From contig JADIYJ010000012.1 of the NCBI GenBank assembly GCA_016705325.1, forward strand, positions 124,001 to 188,000: a stretch of DNA of 64,000 nucleotides, given 5' to 3'. The DNA is from Pseudomonadota bacterium (GTDB taxonomy: Bacteria; Pseudomonadota; Gammaproteobacteria; Steroidobacterales; Steroidobacteraceae). The notes below the pieces were generated by a model. That model made no database searches, was not told the DNA's origin, and saw only the letters and a list, made by a program, of their open reading frames with translations. The position numbers and the translations under genes were made by a program. Positions 8,362-17,625 of this stretch are shown one piece after another; the stretch's first letter is position 1, and each line of letters begins with the position of its first letter.

Positions 8362-11154
8362 ATGGACAAGAGCTACTCTCCCCGAGATATCGAATCCCGC
8401 ATCTACGCTGCCTGGGAAGCGGCCGGCTGGTTTGCGCCCGTCGGCGAGGGCCCGCCCTACTGCATCGCCATCCCGCCGCCGAACGTCACGGGCACGCTGC
8501 ACATGGGGCATGCCTTCCAGCACACGCTGATGGACGTGCTGACCCGGCTGCACCGCATGGACGGCGATCGCACCCTCTGGCAACCGGGCACCGACCACGC
8601 GGGCATCGCCACGCAAATGGTCGTCGAACGCCAGCTGGCCGCCGACGGCAGGACGCGGCACGACCTGGGCCGCGAGAAATTCGTCGAGCGCGTGTGGCAG
8701 TGGAAAGAGGAATCAGGCGGCACGATCACGCGCCAGATGCGCCGGCTCGGCAATTCGGTCGACTGGTCGCGTGACCGCTTCACGATGGACGCAGGACTCT
8801 CCGCCGCCGTGCTCGAAGTCTTCGTGCGCCTGCACGAGGACGGGCTGATCTATCGCGGCAAGCGTCTCGTGAACTGGGACCCGGTGCTGCACACGGCGCT
8901 GTCCGACCTCGAAGTGATCGCGGAGCCCGAAGCCGGCAGCCTGTGGCACTTGCGCTATCCGCTCGCGGACGGCAGCGGCCACCTGATCGTCGCGACGACC
9001 CGTCCGGAGACGATGCTCGGTGACACGGCCGTCGCCGTGAACCCCGCAGACGAGCGCTACCAGCACCTGATCGGCCAGCAGGTCCGGCTGCCGCTCACCG
9101 GCCGGCTCGTGCCGATCATCGCCGACGACTACTGCGATCCGGCGTTCGGCAGCGGCTGCGTCAAGATCACGCCCGCGCACGACTTCAACGACTACGAAAT
9201 CGGCAGGCGTCACTCGCTGCCGATGATCAACGTCCTCACGGCCGATGCGGCGCTCAACGACGAAGTGCCGGCGCAGTACCGCGGCCTGGATCGATTCGAG
9301 GCGCGCAAGCGCGTGGTCGCCGAGCTCGAAGCCGCAGGCTTGCTCGAGAAGATCGAGCCGCACACCCTGCCCGTGCCGCGCGGCGACCGCAGCGGCGCAG
9401 TGCTCGAGCCGTGGCTCACCGACCAGTGGTACGTGCGCATCGCGCCGCTGGCCGAGCCCGCAATCGCCGCGGTCGAGGATGGCCGCATCCGCTTCGTCCC
9501 GGACAACTGGTCGAAGACTTACTTCCAGTGGATGCGCAACATCCAGGACTGGTGCATCAGCCGGCAGCTCTGGTGGGGCCATCGCATTCCTGCGTGGTAC
9601 GACGACGACGGCAACATCTTCGTCGCGCGCAACGAAGCAGAGGCGCAGGTCGCCGCAACCCGGCAACACGGCAAAGCCGTCGCGCTGCGCCAGGACGAGG
9701 ACGTGCTCGACACCTGGTTCAGTTCGGCACTGTGGCCGTTCTCGACGCTCGGCTGGCCGCAGCAGACGCCGGAACTCGCGGCCTTCTACCCGACGTCGGT
9801 GCTGGTCACGGGCTTCGACATCATCTTCTTCTGGGTCGCCCGGATGATCATGATGGGCCTCAGGTTCCAGGACGACGTGCCCTTCCGCGAGGTCTACATC
9901 ACCGGGCTCATTCGCGACGAGCACGGCAACAAGATGTCGAAGTCGAAGGGCAACATCATCGACCCGCTCGACCTCATCGACGGCATCGACCTCGAGGCGC
10001 TGGTCGCCAAGCGCACCACCGGCCTGATGCAGCCGCAGATGCGGAACGCGATCGAGAAGGCGACGCGCAAGCAGTTTCCGCAGGGCATTCCGTCCTTCGG
10101 CACCGATGCCTTGCGCTTCACCTTCGCCGCGCTCGCGACCATGGGCCGTGACATCCGCTTCGACCTCGGCCGGGTCGAGGGCTACCGCAATTTCTGCAAC
10201 AAGCTGTGGAACGCGGCGCGCTACGTGCTCATGAACACCGAACAGCATGCGGCGGACAGCACGAGCGGCCCGTGCGAGTATTCCGTCGCCGATCGCTGGA
10301 TTCGCGGCCGCCTCGGTGCCGCCGTGGCCAGCGTGCGTATGCATCTGGCGGCCTATCGCTTCGACCTCGCCGCGCAGGCGATGTACGAATTCGTCTGGTA
10401 CGAATTCTGCGACTGGTACCTGGAGCTGTCGAAGCCCGTGTTGCAGGCCGCGGACGCCGACCCCGCCGCGCGGCGTGGCACGCGACGCGCGCTGCTCGAG
10501 GTGCTCGAAGGCACGCTGCGCATGCTGCATCCGCTGATGCCGTTCATCACCGAGGAGATCTGGCAGAAGGTCGGGCCCCTCGCGGGCCGAACGGGCGGCA
10601 CGATCATGCTGCAGCCCTATCCGGCGACCGCGGAGTTCGCGCCCGACGCACTGGCCGAGCGCGACATCGCGGCACTGCAGGCCGTGGTGCTCGGCATCCG
10701 CCAGATCCGCGGCGAACTCGACGTGCCGCATTCGCGCGTGACACCGGTGTACGTGCGCAGCGACAAGCCCGGCGACGCCGCAGCGATCGGCGCGCTGGCC
10801 GCGACGATCCGCAGGATCGCGAACCTGGAGTCGGTCGAACTCGTGCAGTCGGAAGCCGACCTGCCGCCGTGCGCGATCGCGATCAGTGCCGGCCGCACTG
10901 TTCTCGCGCCGTTCAACCGCCTCGTCGACGACGTCTCGGCGGAACTGGCCCGACTCGAGAAGCGCAGGTCCCGGACGCGACAGGAGCGCGACAAGTGCGC
11001 CGCCAAGCTTGCCAATGCGAATTTCGTCGCCAACGCGCCGGAGAGCGTCGTCATGCAGGAACGGGACCGTATTGCAGAGTTCGAGCGCCAGCTCGACCAG
11101 CTCGACGAGCAGATGCGACGCCTGGCGGCGCTCGCGACGCCCGTGGGAGGCTGA
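8362..11154 (+). CDS. valS: Valyl-tRNA synthetase
   Basis: 930 residues, class I aminoacyl-tRNA synthetase. The HIGH-type motif is TGTLHMGHAF (about residues 44-53) and the KMSKS motif NKMSKSKGN (about 523-531). The editing domain lies between them (ATTRPETMLGDTAV), the anticodon-binding domain after, and the C-terminal coiled coil covers about residues 860-925 (ELARLEKRRSRTRQERDKC). It charges tRNA-Val and hydrolyses misactivated Thr. Its stop is one base before the GTG of the MoxR gene, so the downstream unit may be read through. Confidence 0.97.
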   Translation: MDKSYSPRDIESRIYAAWEAAGWFAPVGEGPPYCIAIPPPNVTGTLHMGHAFQHTLMDVLTRLHRMDGDRTLWQPGTDHAGIATQMVVERQLAADGRTRHDLGREKFVERVWQWKEESGGTITRQMRRLGNSVDWSRDRFTMDAGLSAAVLEVFVRLHEDGLIYRGKRLVNWDPVLHTALSDLEVIAEPEAGSLWHLRYPLADGSGHLIVATTRPETMLGDTAVAVNPADERYQHLIGQQVRLPLTGRLVPIIADDYCDPAFGSGCVKITPAHDFNDYEIGRRHSLPMINVLTADAALNDEVPAQYRGLDRFEARKRVVAELEAAGLLEKIEPHTLPVPRGDRSGAVLEPWLTDQWYVRIAPLAEPAIAAVEDGRIRFVPDNWSKTYFQWMRNIQDWCISRQLWWGHRIPAWYDDDGNIFVARNEAEAQVAATRQHGKAVALRQDEDVLDTWFSSALWPFSTLGWPQQTPELAAFYPTSVLVTGFDIIFFWVARMIMMGLRFQDDVPFREVYITGLIRDEHGNKMSKSKGNIIDPLDLIDGIDLEALVAKRTTGLMQPQMRNAIEKATRKQFPQGIPSFGTDALRFTFAALATMGRDIRFDLGRVEGYRNFCNKLWNAARYVLMNTEQHAADSTSGPCEYSVADRWIRGRLGAAVASVRMHLAAYRFDLAAQAMYEFVWYEFCDWYLELSKPVLQAADADPAARRGTRRALLEVLEGTLRMLHPLMPFITEEIWQKVGPLAGRTGGTIMLQPYPATAEFAPDALAERDIAALQAVVLGIRQIRGELDVPHSRVTPVYVRSDKPGDAAAIGALAATIRRIANLESVELVQSEADLPPCAIAISAGRTVLAPFNRLVDDVSAELARLEKRRSRTRQERDKCAAKLANANFVANAPESVVMQERDRIAEFERQLDQLDEQMRRLAALATPVGG

Positions 11155-11155
11155 C

Positions 11156-12115
11156 GTGTCGACTGCCAACGAACCGGCCGCAACCGCCGAGCCGTCGCTG
11201 AACGAGCTGATCGCTGCGGCCGTGGCGGGCCTCAACGAGATCATCCTCGGCAAGGAAACGCAGGTCCGCCTGTGCCTCGCGTGCCTGTTTGCACGGGGAC
11301 ACCTGCTGATCGAGGACATCCCGGGGGTCGGCAAGACCACGCTGGCCCACGCCCTCGCCCGTTCGCTGGGTCTATCGTACCAGCGCATCCAGTTCACGAG
11401 CGACCTGCTGCCGGCGGACATCATCGGTATCTCGGTGTTCGAAGCGGATACGGGTCAGTTCCGCTTCCATCGCGGACCCGTCTTTGCACAACTGGTGCTG
11501 GCGGACGAAGTGAACCGGGCAACGCCCAAGGCACAGAGCGCGCTGCTCGAGGCGATGGAGGAACACCAGGTCACGGCCGACGGCCAGACCTATCCGCTCA
11601 CGGAACCGTTCTTCGTCATCGCGACGCAGAACCCCTCGTACCAGGTCGGCACGTATCCGTTGCCCGAATCGCAGCTCGACCGCTTCCTGATGCGCATCGA
11701 ACTCGGTTATCCGGCGGCATCGCTCGAGCGGCAATTGCTGCTCGGTCGCGACCGGCGCGACCTGCTCGACGAACTGGCGACCGCGATCACGCCGCAGCAA
11801 CTGTTGCGCCTGCAGGGCGCCGTGCCGCAGGTGCACGCGTCCGCCGCGCTGCTCGACTACGTGCAGGCGGTGGCGCGCTACACGAGACAGGCCCCGGAGT
11901 TCGAAGCCGGACTCTCGCCACGTGCGGTGATCGCACTGCTGCGAGCCGCGCAGGCCTGGGCCCTCATGCACGGTCACGAAGGCGTGCTGCCGGAAGACGT
12001 GCAAGCCGTGCTGCCCTCCGTCGTCGGCCACCGCCTCGCAGCACGTGACGACGCCCGTTTCCGCGACGCCGGCGAGATCGGTCAACACGTGCTGGCGGCC
12101 GTCGCCGTTCCCTGA
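11156..12115 (+). CDS. MoxR-family AAA+ ATPase
   Basis: 319 residues from a GTG start. Walker A is DIPGVGKTTLA (about residues 53-63) and Walker B is LVLADEVNRA (about 113-122). The MoxR-typical segments RIQFTSDLLPADIIG, FHRGPVFA and ATQNPSYQVGTYPLPESQLD are all intact, followed by the lid domain. MoxR ATPases act as chaperones that assemble or activate partner complexes. It is followed by DUF58 and a DUF3488 transglutaminase gene, the standard trio (compare yeaC-yebA). The start is chosen from the GTG touching the valS stop. Confidence 0.9.
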   Translation: MSTANEPAATAEPSLNELIAAAVAGLNEIILGKETQVRLCLACLFARGHLLIEDIPGVGKTTLAHALARSLGLSYQRIQFTSDLLPADIIGISVFEADTGQFRFHRGPVFAQLVLADEVNRATPKAQSALLEAMEEHQVTADGQTYPLTEPFFVIATQNPSYQVGTYPLPESQLDRFLMRIELGYPAASLERQLLLGRDRRDLLDELATAITPQQLLRLQGAVPQVHASAALLDYVQAVARYTRQAPEFEAGLSPRAVIALLRAAQAWALMHGHEGVLPEDVQAVLPSVVGHRLAARDDARFRDAGEIGQHVLAAVAVP

Positions 12116-12120
12116 GCGCG

Positions 12121-13116
12121 ATGCGCCGCTGGCTTCGGTACCTGCGGGCGCGTATCGAACGACGCGCAGGCGCATGGATCCGGCGCCGGCAGGGTGCTGA
12201 CACGGATCCTGTCGAACTGCGTCGCCAGCGCATCTACATCCTGCCGACGCGGCTCGGCGTCGCCTACGGCGCCATGCTGTGCGCGATGCTGCTCGGCGGC
12301 ATGAACTACAACAACAACCTGGGACTCGGCCTCACGTTCCTGCTCGTGAGCCTCGGTCTCGTGACCATGCATCACGCGCACGGCACGCTGGCCGGAGTGC
12401 GACTGCGCCTGCTCGAGGCGGTACCCGGCTTCGTCGGCGGCGAGGTCCGGTTCCGCCTGTTGCTCGAGCATTCGTCGAACGTCGCCCGACCCGCCCTCGA
12501 GATTGGCTTCGCCAGGGCCGAGTCGGGCAACGTCACGACCGACCTGCCGCCCCGGGGCTCGAGCGACGCCACACTGGTCCTCCCTGCGCAGCGTCGCGGC
12601 CGTGTCGCACTCGAGCGCTTCATCGTCTCGACCAGCCATCCGTTCGGCCTGTTTCGCGCCTGGGCCGTCGTGCATCCGGCGTACTCGGCGATCGCCTGGC
12701 CCAGGCCGGCGGAGCGCGCGATGCCGCCGCCGCTCATCGCGACCGATACCGGAGGCGCGCAGACAGGAGCCATCGGTGCCGAAGACTTTGCCGGCCTGCG
12801 GCCGTTCCAGGCCGGCGACTCGCTGCGGCGCGTGGCATGGAAGGCGTATGCACGCGGCCAGGGCCTGTACACCAAGCAGTTCGCCGGCACCGACGTCGTC
12901 TCGCACGTCTTCGACTACGAGAGCCTGGCGGGGCTTCCCGCGGAGTCGCGGCTCGAGCAACTCTGCCGCTGGGTGCTCGACGCCCAGGAACGTGGCGAGG
13001 CCTTCGCCCTGCGCCTTCCCGGCACGTCCATCGACACCAACGTGGGCCCGGCCCACCGCGAACGTTGCCTGAACGCGCTGGCGCTGTTCGAAGTGCGGGA
13101 GGCCGCGCGTGCGTGA
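12121..13116 (+). CDS. DUF58 domain-containing protein
   Basis: 331 residues. Two membrane segments lie near residues 40-85 (LGVAYGAMLCAMLLGGMNYN, LGLTFLLVSLGLVTMHHA). A soluble part follows with the DUF58 hallmark FAGLRPFQAGDSLRRVAWKA (about residues 220-242) and HVFDYESL. DUF58 proteins are partners of MoxR ATPases and often carry a VWA-like fold. It begins five bases after the MoxR gene and overlaps the next gene by 8 nt, so the three are almost certainly one operon. Confidence 0.85.
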   Translation: MRRWLRYLRARIERRAGAWIRRRQGADTDPVELRRQRIYILPTRLGVAYGAMLCAMLLGGMNYNNNLGLGLTFLLVSLGLVTMHHAHGTLAGVRLRLLEAVPGFVGGEVRFRLLLEHSSNVARPALEIGFARAESGNVTTDLPPRGSSDATLVLPAQRRGRVALERFIVSTSHPFGLFRAWAVVHPAYSAIAWPRPAERAMPPPLIATDTGGAQTGAIGAEDFAGLRPFQAGDSLRRVAWKAYARGQGLYTKQFAGTDVVSHVFDYESLAGLPAESRLEQLCRWVLDAQERGEAFALRLPGTSIDTNVGPAHRERCLNALALFEVREAARA

Positions 13117-15073
13117 ACCGAACGCGCCGTCGCGACTCCGTGGACTCGCCTGGGTGCTGGCTGCGCTCGCGGCCGCCGTGGGACCTCACGTGCCGCACCT
13201 GCCGGCATGGGTCACGCTGCTGCTGCTCGCCGTGTGCGCGTGGCGCTGGACGGCCGACCTGCGGGGCACGAGGCTCGCACCTCTGCCCCTCCGCGTCGTC
13301 GTGGTACTGGTGTCGACCGTTGCGATTTTCGGCACCTACCGCACGCTGAACGGCATCGAAGCCGGGACGGCTTTCCTGGTGCTGATGGCGGCCGCAAAGC
13401 TGCTGGAGACGCGCACGTCCCGCGATCTCACCGTCATCGTCTTCATCGGCTGGTTCCTGCTCTACGCCGCGCTGCTGCGGGAACAGTCGCTGTCGCAACT
13501 GCCCTGGCTGCTCGGCAGCACGTTCCTCACGGCGGTCGCGCTCATGCGCGTGCACGCCTCATCGGCGCAGGCGCCGGCAGGCCACATCGTGCGACGCACC
13601 CTGCGGCTGTTGCTGCTGGCCGCACCCTTGGCGCTGCTGCTGTTCCTGCTCTTTCCGCGGCTGCCCGGGCCGTTCTGGGGCATCGATTCGCGCACCGAGG
13701 CCAGGACGGGTCTCGATGACGAGATGACGCCGGGTGACGTCTCCGACCTGAGCGCATCCGGCGAGGTCGCCTTCCGCGTCCGCTTCTTCGGCGCCACGCC
13801 GCCGCCCGAGCAACGCTACTGGCGCGGCCCGGTGCTGCACGAATTCGACGGACGCAGCTGGCGACGGCCGAGCGCGCAGGCGTTTCCGCAGCCGCAGGTC
13901 ACGTTCCGCGGACCTGGCATCCGCTACCGGATCACGCTGCAACCGCACGCCCGACGCTGGGTGCTGGCACTCGACCTGCCCGCGACGTGGCCGGAACGCG
14001 AGATCACGCAGTCGTTCGACCTGACACTGCTGTCGGCGCGCCCGATTAACAACGTCGCTGCCTTTGATCTCACCTCGCACATGGATTTCACCGCGGGTGC
14101 GTCGCTGGCGGCATCGATGCGGCGCAAGGACCTTGCGCTCCCGCTCGATGGCACCAATGCACGCAGCGTGGCGCTTGGGCGCGAACTCGCGACCCGCCAT
14201 GCCGGCAATCCGCGCGCCATCGTGGGTGAGTTGCTGACCATGTTCCGCCAGCAGCCATTCGTCTACACGATGCAGCCGCCGCTGCTGGCCGACAACGCGG
14301 TCGACGAGTTCCTGTTCGACACGCGCAAGGGCTTCTGCGAGCACTACGCCTCCGCCTTCACGGTCGTCATGCGGGCGGCCGGCGTGCCGGCGCGCGTCGT
14401 CACCGGGTACCAGGGCGGCGAGTTCAATCCGTTCGGTGGCTACCTGATCGTGCGGCAGTCCGATGCGCACGCATGGTCCGAGGTCTGGCTCGAAGGCCGC
14501 GGCTGGTCGCGGGTCGACCCGACCGCCGCCGTCGCTCCCGAGCGCATCCAGGGCAGCCTGATCGATGCAGTCGCCGAGGACGAACCCGTCCCGGGCCGGC
14601 TGCGCGACGCGAGCCCGCTCTGGTTGCAGGTCGAACTGGGGTGGGACGCGGTCAACGACATCTGGAACCAGCGAGTCGTGCGCTTCGACGCGCAGTCGCA
14701 GTTCGACTTGCTCGACCGGCTCGGCGTGGACGATCCCGACTGGCGCGCGCTCGGGCTGGGGCTGGCCGGCAGCCTCGCCGTGTTTTTCGTCGTGTTGTCG
14801 ACCTATCTCGCGTGGCGTTACCGGCCACCCCCGCGGGACTGGCCTGGCCGGCTGCACGACGTCGTCGTCGCACGCCTGCGCAAGCGCGGACTGACGCCGG
14901 GCCCCGCCGAAAGTCCGGTCGCGTTCATCGAGCGCGCCGAGCAGGCCTGCCCGGACCTGGCGCGGCCGCTGGGTGACATACGCAAGCTCTACGCCGCGCT
15001 CCGGTACGGTCCGTCACCGCGCATCGACGACCTGCAGCGCCTCAAGCACGCAGTGAACTCCCTGCGGGTCTGA
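13109..15073 (+). CDS. DUF3488 / transglutaminase-like membrane protein (TgpA type)
   Basis: 654 residues from a GTG start. Multiple N-terminal membrane segments (to about residue 185) form the DUF3488 domain. A periplasmic transglutaminase-like domain follows with an intact triad: Cys in DTRKGFCEHYAS (about 410), His in SDAHAWSEVW (about 453) and Asp in WSRVDPTAAV (about 470). One more helix (LGLAGSLAVFFVVLSTYLAW) and a DUF4129-like tail complete it. TgpA of Pseudomonas aeruginosa, the namesake, is essential with unknown substrate. It is translationally coupled to the DUF58 gene. Confidence 0.87.
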   Translation: MREPNAPSRLRGLAWVLAALAAAVGPHVPHLPAWVTLLLLAVCAWRWTADLRGTRLAPLPLRVVVVLVSTVAIFGTYRTLNGIEAGTAFLVLMAAAKLLETRTSRDLTVIVFIGWFLLYAALLREQSLSQLPWLLGSTFLTAVALMRVHASSAQAPAGHIVRRTLRLLLLAAPLALLLFLLFPRLPGPFWGIDSRTEARTGLDDEMTPGDVSDLSASGEVAFRVRFFGATPPPEQRYWRGPVLHEFDGRSWRRPSAQAFPQPQVTFRGPGIRYRITLQPHARRWVLALDLPATWPEREITQSFDLTLLSARPINNVAAFDLTSHMDFTAGASLAASMRRKDLALPLDGTNARSVALGRELATRHAGNPRAIVGELLTMFRQQPFVYTMQPPLLADNAVDEFLFDTRKGFCEHYASAFTVVMRAAGVPARVVTGYQGGEFNPFGGYLIVRQSDAHAWSEVWLEGRGWSRVDPTAAVAPERIQGSLIDAVAEDEPVPGRLRDASPLWLQVELGWDAVNDIWNQRVVRFDAQSQFDLLDRLGVDDPDWRALGLGLAGSLAVFFVVLSTYLAWRYRPPPRDWPGRLHDVVVARLRKRGLTPGPAESPVAFIERAEQACPDLARPLGDIRKLYAALRYGPSPRIDDLQRLKHAVNSLRV

Positions 15074-15140
15074 CGGCACGCGCCTGGACGCGACGAGCGC
15101 GGCCTCGGGTATGCTTGCATTCTCTCAGGGGGATCCGCCG

Positions 15141-15407
15141 ATGGCCGTGACCGACAAGAAATTCGAAGCCGCTGCAAACGACATCAAGCAGCTCACCAAG
15201 CGTCCCGACGACGAAGACATGCTGCGGTTGTACGCGCTGTACAAGCAGGGTTCCGATGGCGACGTGCAAGGCGAGCGCCCGGGCGCGTTCTCGTTCGTCG
15301 ACCGCGCGAAGTACGACGCCTGGGCCAAGCTCAAGGGCACCGACCAGGCGAAGGCCCGCGAGAACTACGTCAAGCTCGTCGAGCGCCTGAAGAAGACCTA
15401 CGGCTGA
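15141..15407 (+). CDS. Acyl-CoA-binding protein
   Basis: 88 residues starting MAVTDKKFEAAANDIKQLTK, chosen because AGGGGGA stands just upstream of this ATG. It has the complete four-helix ACBP signature: LYALYKQGSDGDV, ERPGAFSFVDRAKYDAW, and KLKGTDQAKARENYVKLVE. ACBPs bind medium- and long-chain acyl-CoA and buffer the pool. Bacterial copies are patchy, often in lipid-degrading proteobacteria. It is a single gene between the transglutaminase and mtfA genes. Confidence 0.93.
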   Translation: MAVTDKKFEAAANDIKQLTKRPDDEDMLRLYALYKQGSDGDVQGERPGAFSFVDRAKYDAWAKLKGTDQAKARENYVKLVERLKKTYG

Positions 15408-15413
15408 TCTCCC

Positions 15414-16271
15414 GTGAGCACTGCGATCGCTGCCATCCTGGCGGTCGCCGTTGCGGTGCTCGCGGGCCTGCTGCTGCCGCCGCTGCTGCGCCGGCGCCGG
15501 CGGCGACTCGCCTTCAGCCAGGCTTTGCCCGAACCGATGCGTGCCGCAATCGCGCGCAACGTTCCAATCTCGCGAGCGCTGCCGCCGGACCTGGCCCGCC
15601 GGCTCGAAGGGCTCGTCATTGCCTTCCTTGCCGAGAAGCAGTTCGTCGGTTGCAACGGGCTTGCGATCACCGATGAGATCCGCGCGACGATCGCCGCGCA
15701 GGCGTGCCTGCTGCTGCTCGGTCGACCTGGGCTGTACGACGAACTGCAATCGATCCTGGTGTACCCCGGCACGTTCTGGGTCGAAGACGAAGTGCACGAC
15801 GACGACGGGCTGGTGACGCAGCGTCGCCGCGAGCTCTCCGGCGAAGCCTGGGACTCGCACCGGATCATCCTGTCGTGGGAAGACATCGCAGAGACCGCGC
15901 GCCGGCCAGCGGACGGCTACAACGTGGTGCTGCACGAGTTCGCGCATTACCTGGATGCAGAAGGACGCGGTCTCGCGCCTCGCGCTGCCGAGGCTTCGCG
16001 GGAGAGTCCGTCCAGCGGCCGGGCGCGGGCCATCGACGCCTGGCACAAGGACCTGGTTGCAGAATACGCAGCGCTCTGCGACACCGTCGATCGCGGCGAG
16101 CCGACGTTCCTCGATCCCTACGCCGCCGAGGACGAGATCGAATTCTTCGCGGTGGCCAGCGAGGAATTCATCGAGTGTCCGACCGAACTTCGCACGGCGC
16201 ATTCACGTCTGTATGCGTTGATGCGAAAGTTCTACGGCATTGACCCCGCCGCATGGATGGAGGGTCGGTGA
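15414..16271 (+). CDS. mtfA: Zinc-dependent peptidase, MtfA family
   Basis: 285 residues from GTG. It has one N-terminal membrane anchor (IAAILAVAVAVLAGLLLPPLL), which the E. coli protein lacks. The gluzincin motif is HEFAHYLD (about residue 175), with a downstream glutamate in FAVASEEFIE. MtfA in E. coli is an aminopeptidase that titrates the glucose repressor Mlc. Whether Mlc exists here is unknown, so only the peptidase class is supported. A palindromic repeat region begins directly after its stop. Confidence 0.88.
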   Translation: MSTAIAAILAVAVAVLAGLLLPPLLRRRRRRLAFSQALPEPMRAAIARNVPISRALPPDLARRLEGLVIAFLAEKQFVGCNGLAITDEIRATIAAQACLLLLGRPGLYDELQSILVYPGTFWVEDEVHDDDGLVTQRRRELSGEAWDSHRIILSWEDIAETARRPADGYNVVLHEFAHYLDAEGRGLAPRAAEASRESPSSGRARAIDAWHKDLVAEYAALCDTVDRGEPTFLDPYAAEDEIEFFAVASEEFIECPTELRTAHSRLYALMRKFYGIDPAAWMEGR

Positions 16272-16273
16272 GA

Positions 16274-16320
16274 GCGTTCGTTCCGGGTCGACCCCGGGCG
16301 AGCAAGGCAGGCACGCGACA
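16274..16320 (+). repeat. Half-copy of the palindromic element (copy C0)
   Basis: This is a degraded left arm (GTTCCGGGTCGACCCCGGGC at 16279-16298) followed by a mutated core, AAGGCAGGCACGC. It has no complementary right arm. It abuts the intact copy C. Its arm shares the core-proximal CCGGGCGAGC seen in copies B and D. Confidence 0.6.
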
Positions 16321-16327
16321 ATTGCGG

Positions 16328-16456
16328 GCGGCCGATCCGCTGTCCTTCCCCGAGCTTGGAAAGGCAGACACGCGCTCGGGGAAGGACACCGGATCGACCG
16401 CTTGCGAGTCGGCGCCTGTGCGAATTCTCGTCAAAGCCCGAGAATTCGTACGGCGC
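16328..16456 (+). repeat. Variable-stem palindromic element, copy C
   Basis: Hairpin 1: arms 16328-16355 and 16374-16401 (28 nt, two mismatches) around TTGGAAAGGCAGACACGC, in which the three bases on each side of the 12-nt core (TTG/CGC) do not pair. Hairpin 2: GCGCCTGTG (16412-16420), perfect 10-bp stem 16421-16430 / 16439-16448, then TACGGCGC (16449-16456). It lies between mtfA and the MarR gene. From 16457 to 16707 I see nothing firm except a short frame ending at 16683 (ATDDAFIAIGGYVIGKLPSE) that may be a gene remnant. Confidence 0.85.
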
Positions 16457-16707
16457 ATGCAACGTCGACGCGGTCACCTCGCATGGCCGTCTGCCGACGA
16501 TTCGTAACCGGCGATTTCCATGACTCGGTCAGCTGATCGTGTTGCTAGAGCTCGTACCGTTGCGTGCCGTACGCCGCAAGCCGACGGTCAGCGGGGAATA
16601 ACGACCCAAACGCGACAGATGACGCATTCATCGCCATTGGCGGGTACGTGATCGGAAAGCTGCCGTCCGAGATTCCGGGGTAGCGGTCAATCTGTGACAG
16701 GCACGGA

Positions 16708-17307
16708 TCAAACGCGCTCCGCTGTCGCGGCTGCCCACTCGCGACAGATGCGAACGGTTTGCTCGGTGGCGAGCGGCTCGCGAGTCAGCCCGCAGCGTGC
16801 GCCACTGTCCTCAGTCAGAAAGTGAGCGCATTGCCGGCATAGGCCGAAGGCGCGCTGCCCGTTCACGCGCTGCATGGCCGAGAGCAGGTTGCGCAGCGTG
16901 CGTTCGAGTGCGGCCGCCTGAGCAGGTCGTTCGCAGAGTACCTGCTCAACGCGCTCGACCCAGCTCTCGCCCAATACAGACTCGCCTGCGGGGGTCAGTT
17001 TCAGCTGCACGCGCTTGCCATGACGGGCGTCCGGTTCCTTGGTCAACAGTCCCTTACGTTCCAGTACGGCGAGCGTCTGCGACACCGTCCCGCGGGTGAC
17101 GCCGAAATACTCCGCAATGGCGATGGGCAGATCGCTATACCGATTGGCCCGCATGAGGTAATGCAACACCTGTATGTGGATCGGCAGCAATCCATGCCGC
17201 GCCGCATCGTCGCGCAACGATTGCTGAATCAGCGCTCCCAGGCGCTCAAAGAGGAGAGAGATTTGGCTCACGGTGGCAACGTATCGCCTCGATGCATCTG
17301 TTGACAA
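16708..17307 (-). CDS. MarR-family regulator with C-terminal cysteine cluster
   Basis: 199 residues from TTG at 17307; a GTG at 17271 (MSQISLLFERLGAL) is an equally good start. The winged helix covers about residues 55-105 (LPIAIAEYFGVTRGTVSQTL, then KRVQLKLTPAGE). The C-terminal extension after residue 150 is unusual, with cysteines at about 157, 160, 172 and 188 in a C-x2-C-x11-C-x15-C pattern that could bind Zn or an Fe-S cluster. It is divergent from a redox operon, with two similar palindromes in the gap. I infer that it represses that operon and itself, and senses redox or metal state. Confidence 0.85.
   Translation of the reverse strand: MSTDASRRYVATVSQISLLFERLGALIQQSLRDDAARHGLLPIHIQVLHYLMRANRYSDLPIAIAEYFGVTRGTVSQTLAVLERKGLLTKEPDARHGKRVQLKLTPAGESVLGESWVERVEQVLCERPAQAAALERTLRNLLSAMQRVNGQRAFGLCRQCAHFLTEDSGARCGLTREPLATEQTVRICREWAAATAERV
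17279..17297. promoter_or_regulatory. Operator-like palindrome 1 (MarR gap)
   Basis: ACGTATCGCCTCGATGCAT is identical to operator 2 at 16 of 19 positions, in the same orientation. It lies just upstream of the alternative GTG start of the MarR gene (17271) and inside the coding frame if the TTG at 17307 is used. This favours the shorter MarR protein. Confidence 0.5.
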
Positions 17308-17330
17308 GCATGATGTAGCGACTCTAAACT
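17301..17330 (+). promoter_or_regulatory. Promoter of the thioredoxin-P460-TlpA operon
   Basis: A perfect -35 TTGACA (17301-17306), an 18-nt spacer and TAAACT (17325-17330) as -10, in a locally AT-rich stretch. The -10 is six bases before operator 2, so a bound repressor would cover the start site. Confidence 0.5.
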
Positions 17331-17335
17331 AAATA

Positions 17336-17354
17336 ATGTATCGAGTCGATGCAT
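17336..17354. promoter_or_regulatory. Operator-like palindrome 2 (MarR gap)
   Basis: ATGTATCGAGTCGATGCAT is an almost perfect inverted repeat about a central G, with one mismatched pair. It lies between the inferred promoter and the first gene of the operon, 57 nt from its sister site. The size and symmetry suit a MarR dimer. Confidence 0.55.
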
Positions 17355-17382
17355 AAATAACATCAATCCTGAGGTGTCAACC

Positions 17383-17616
17383 ATGAGCGAAGCCGTGTTT
17401 TTCCATGCCGGTTGCCCAGTGTGCGTATCTGCTGAGCAGCAGTTCATCCAGGCACTCGATCCGACGAGGTACACCGTAGAAGTTGTCCATCTGGGCGAGC
17501 AAAAAGACCGTATCGCTCAGGCCGAGCGCTACGGCGTGAAGTCGGTACCCGCGCTGGTCATCGAGGGGCAGCCGTTCCACATCAACTTTGGCGCTGCGCT
17601 GGCCGATCTGAGATAG
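17383..17616 (+). CDS. Small thioredoxin/glutaredoxin-like protein (CPVC)
   Basis: 77 residues. The ATG at 17383 is chosen because GAGGTG lies at good spacing; an in-frame GTG is at 17374. The active site is FFHAGCPVC (Cys11, Cys14), with the cis-proline strand VKSVPALVIEG near residue 54. It has no signal peptide, so it is cytoplasmic. It is a minimal thioredoxin fold and could reduce protein disulfides or relay electrons for the exported proteins encoded after it. It is first gene of the cassette facing the MarR regulator. Confidence 0.8.
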   Translation: MSEAVFFHAGCPVCVSAEQQFIQALDPTRYTVEVVHLGEQKDRIAQAERYGVKSVPALVIEGQPFHINFGAALADLR

Positions 17617-17625
17617 GAGGGAGCC

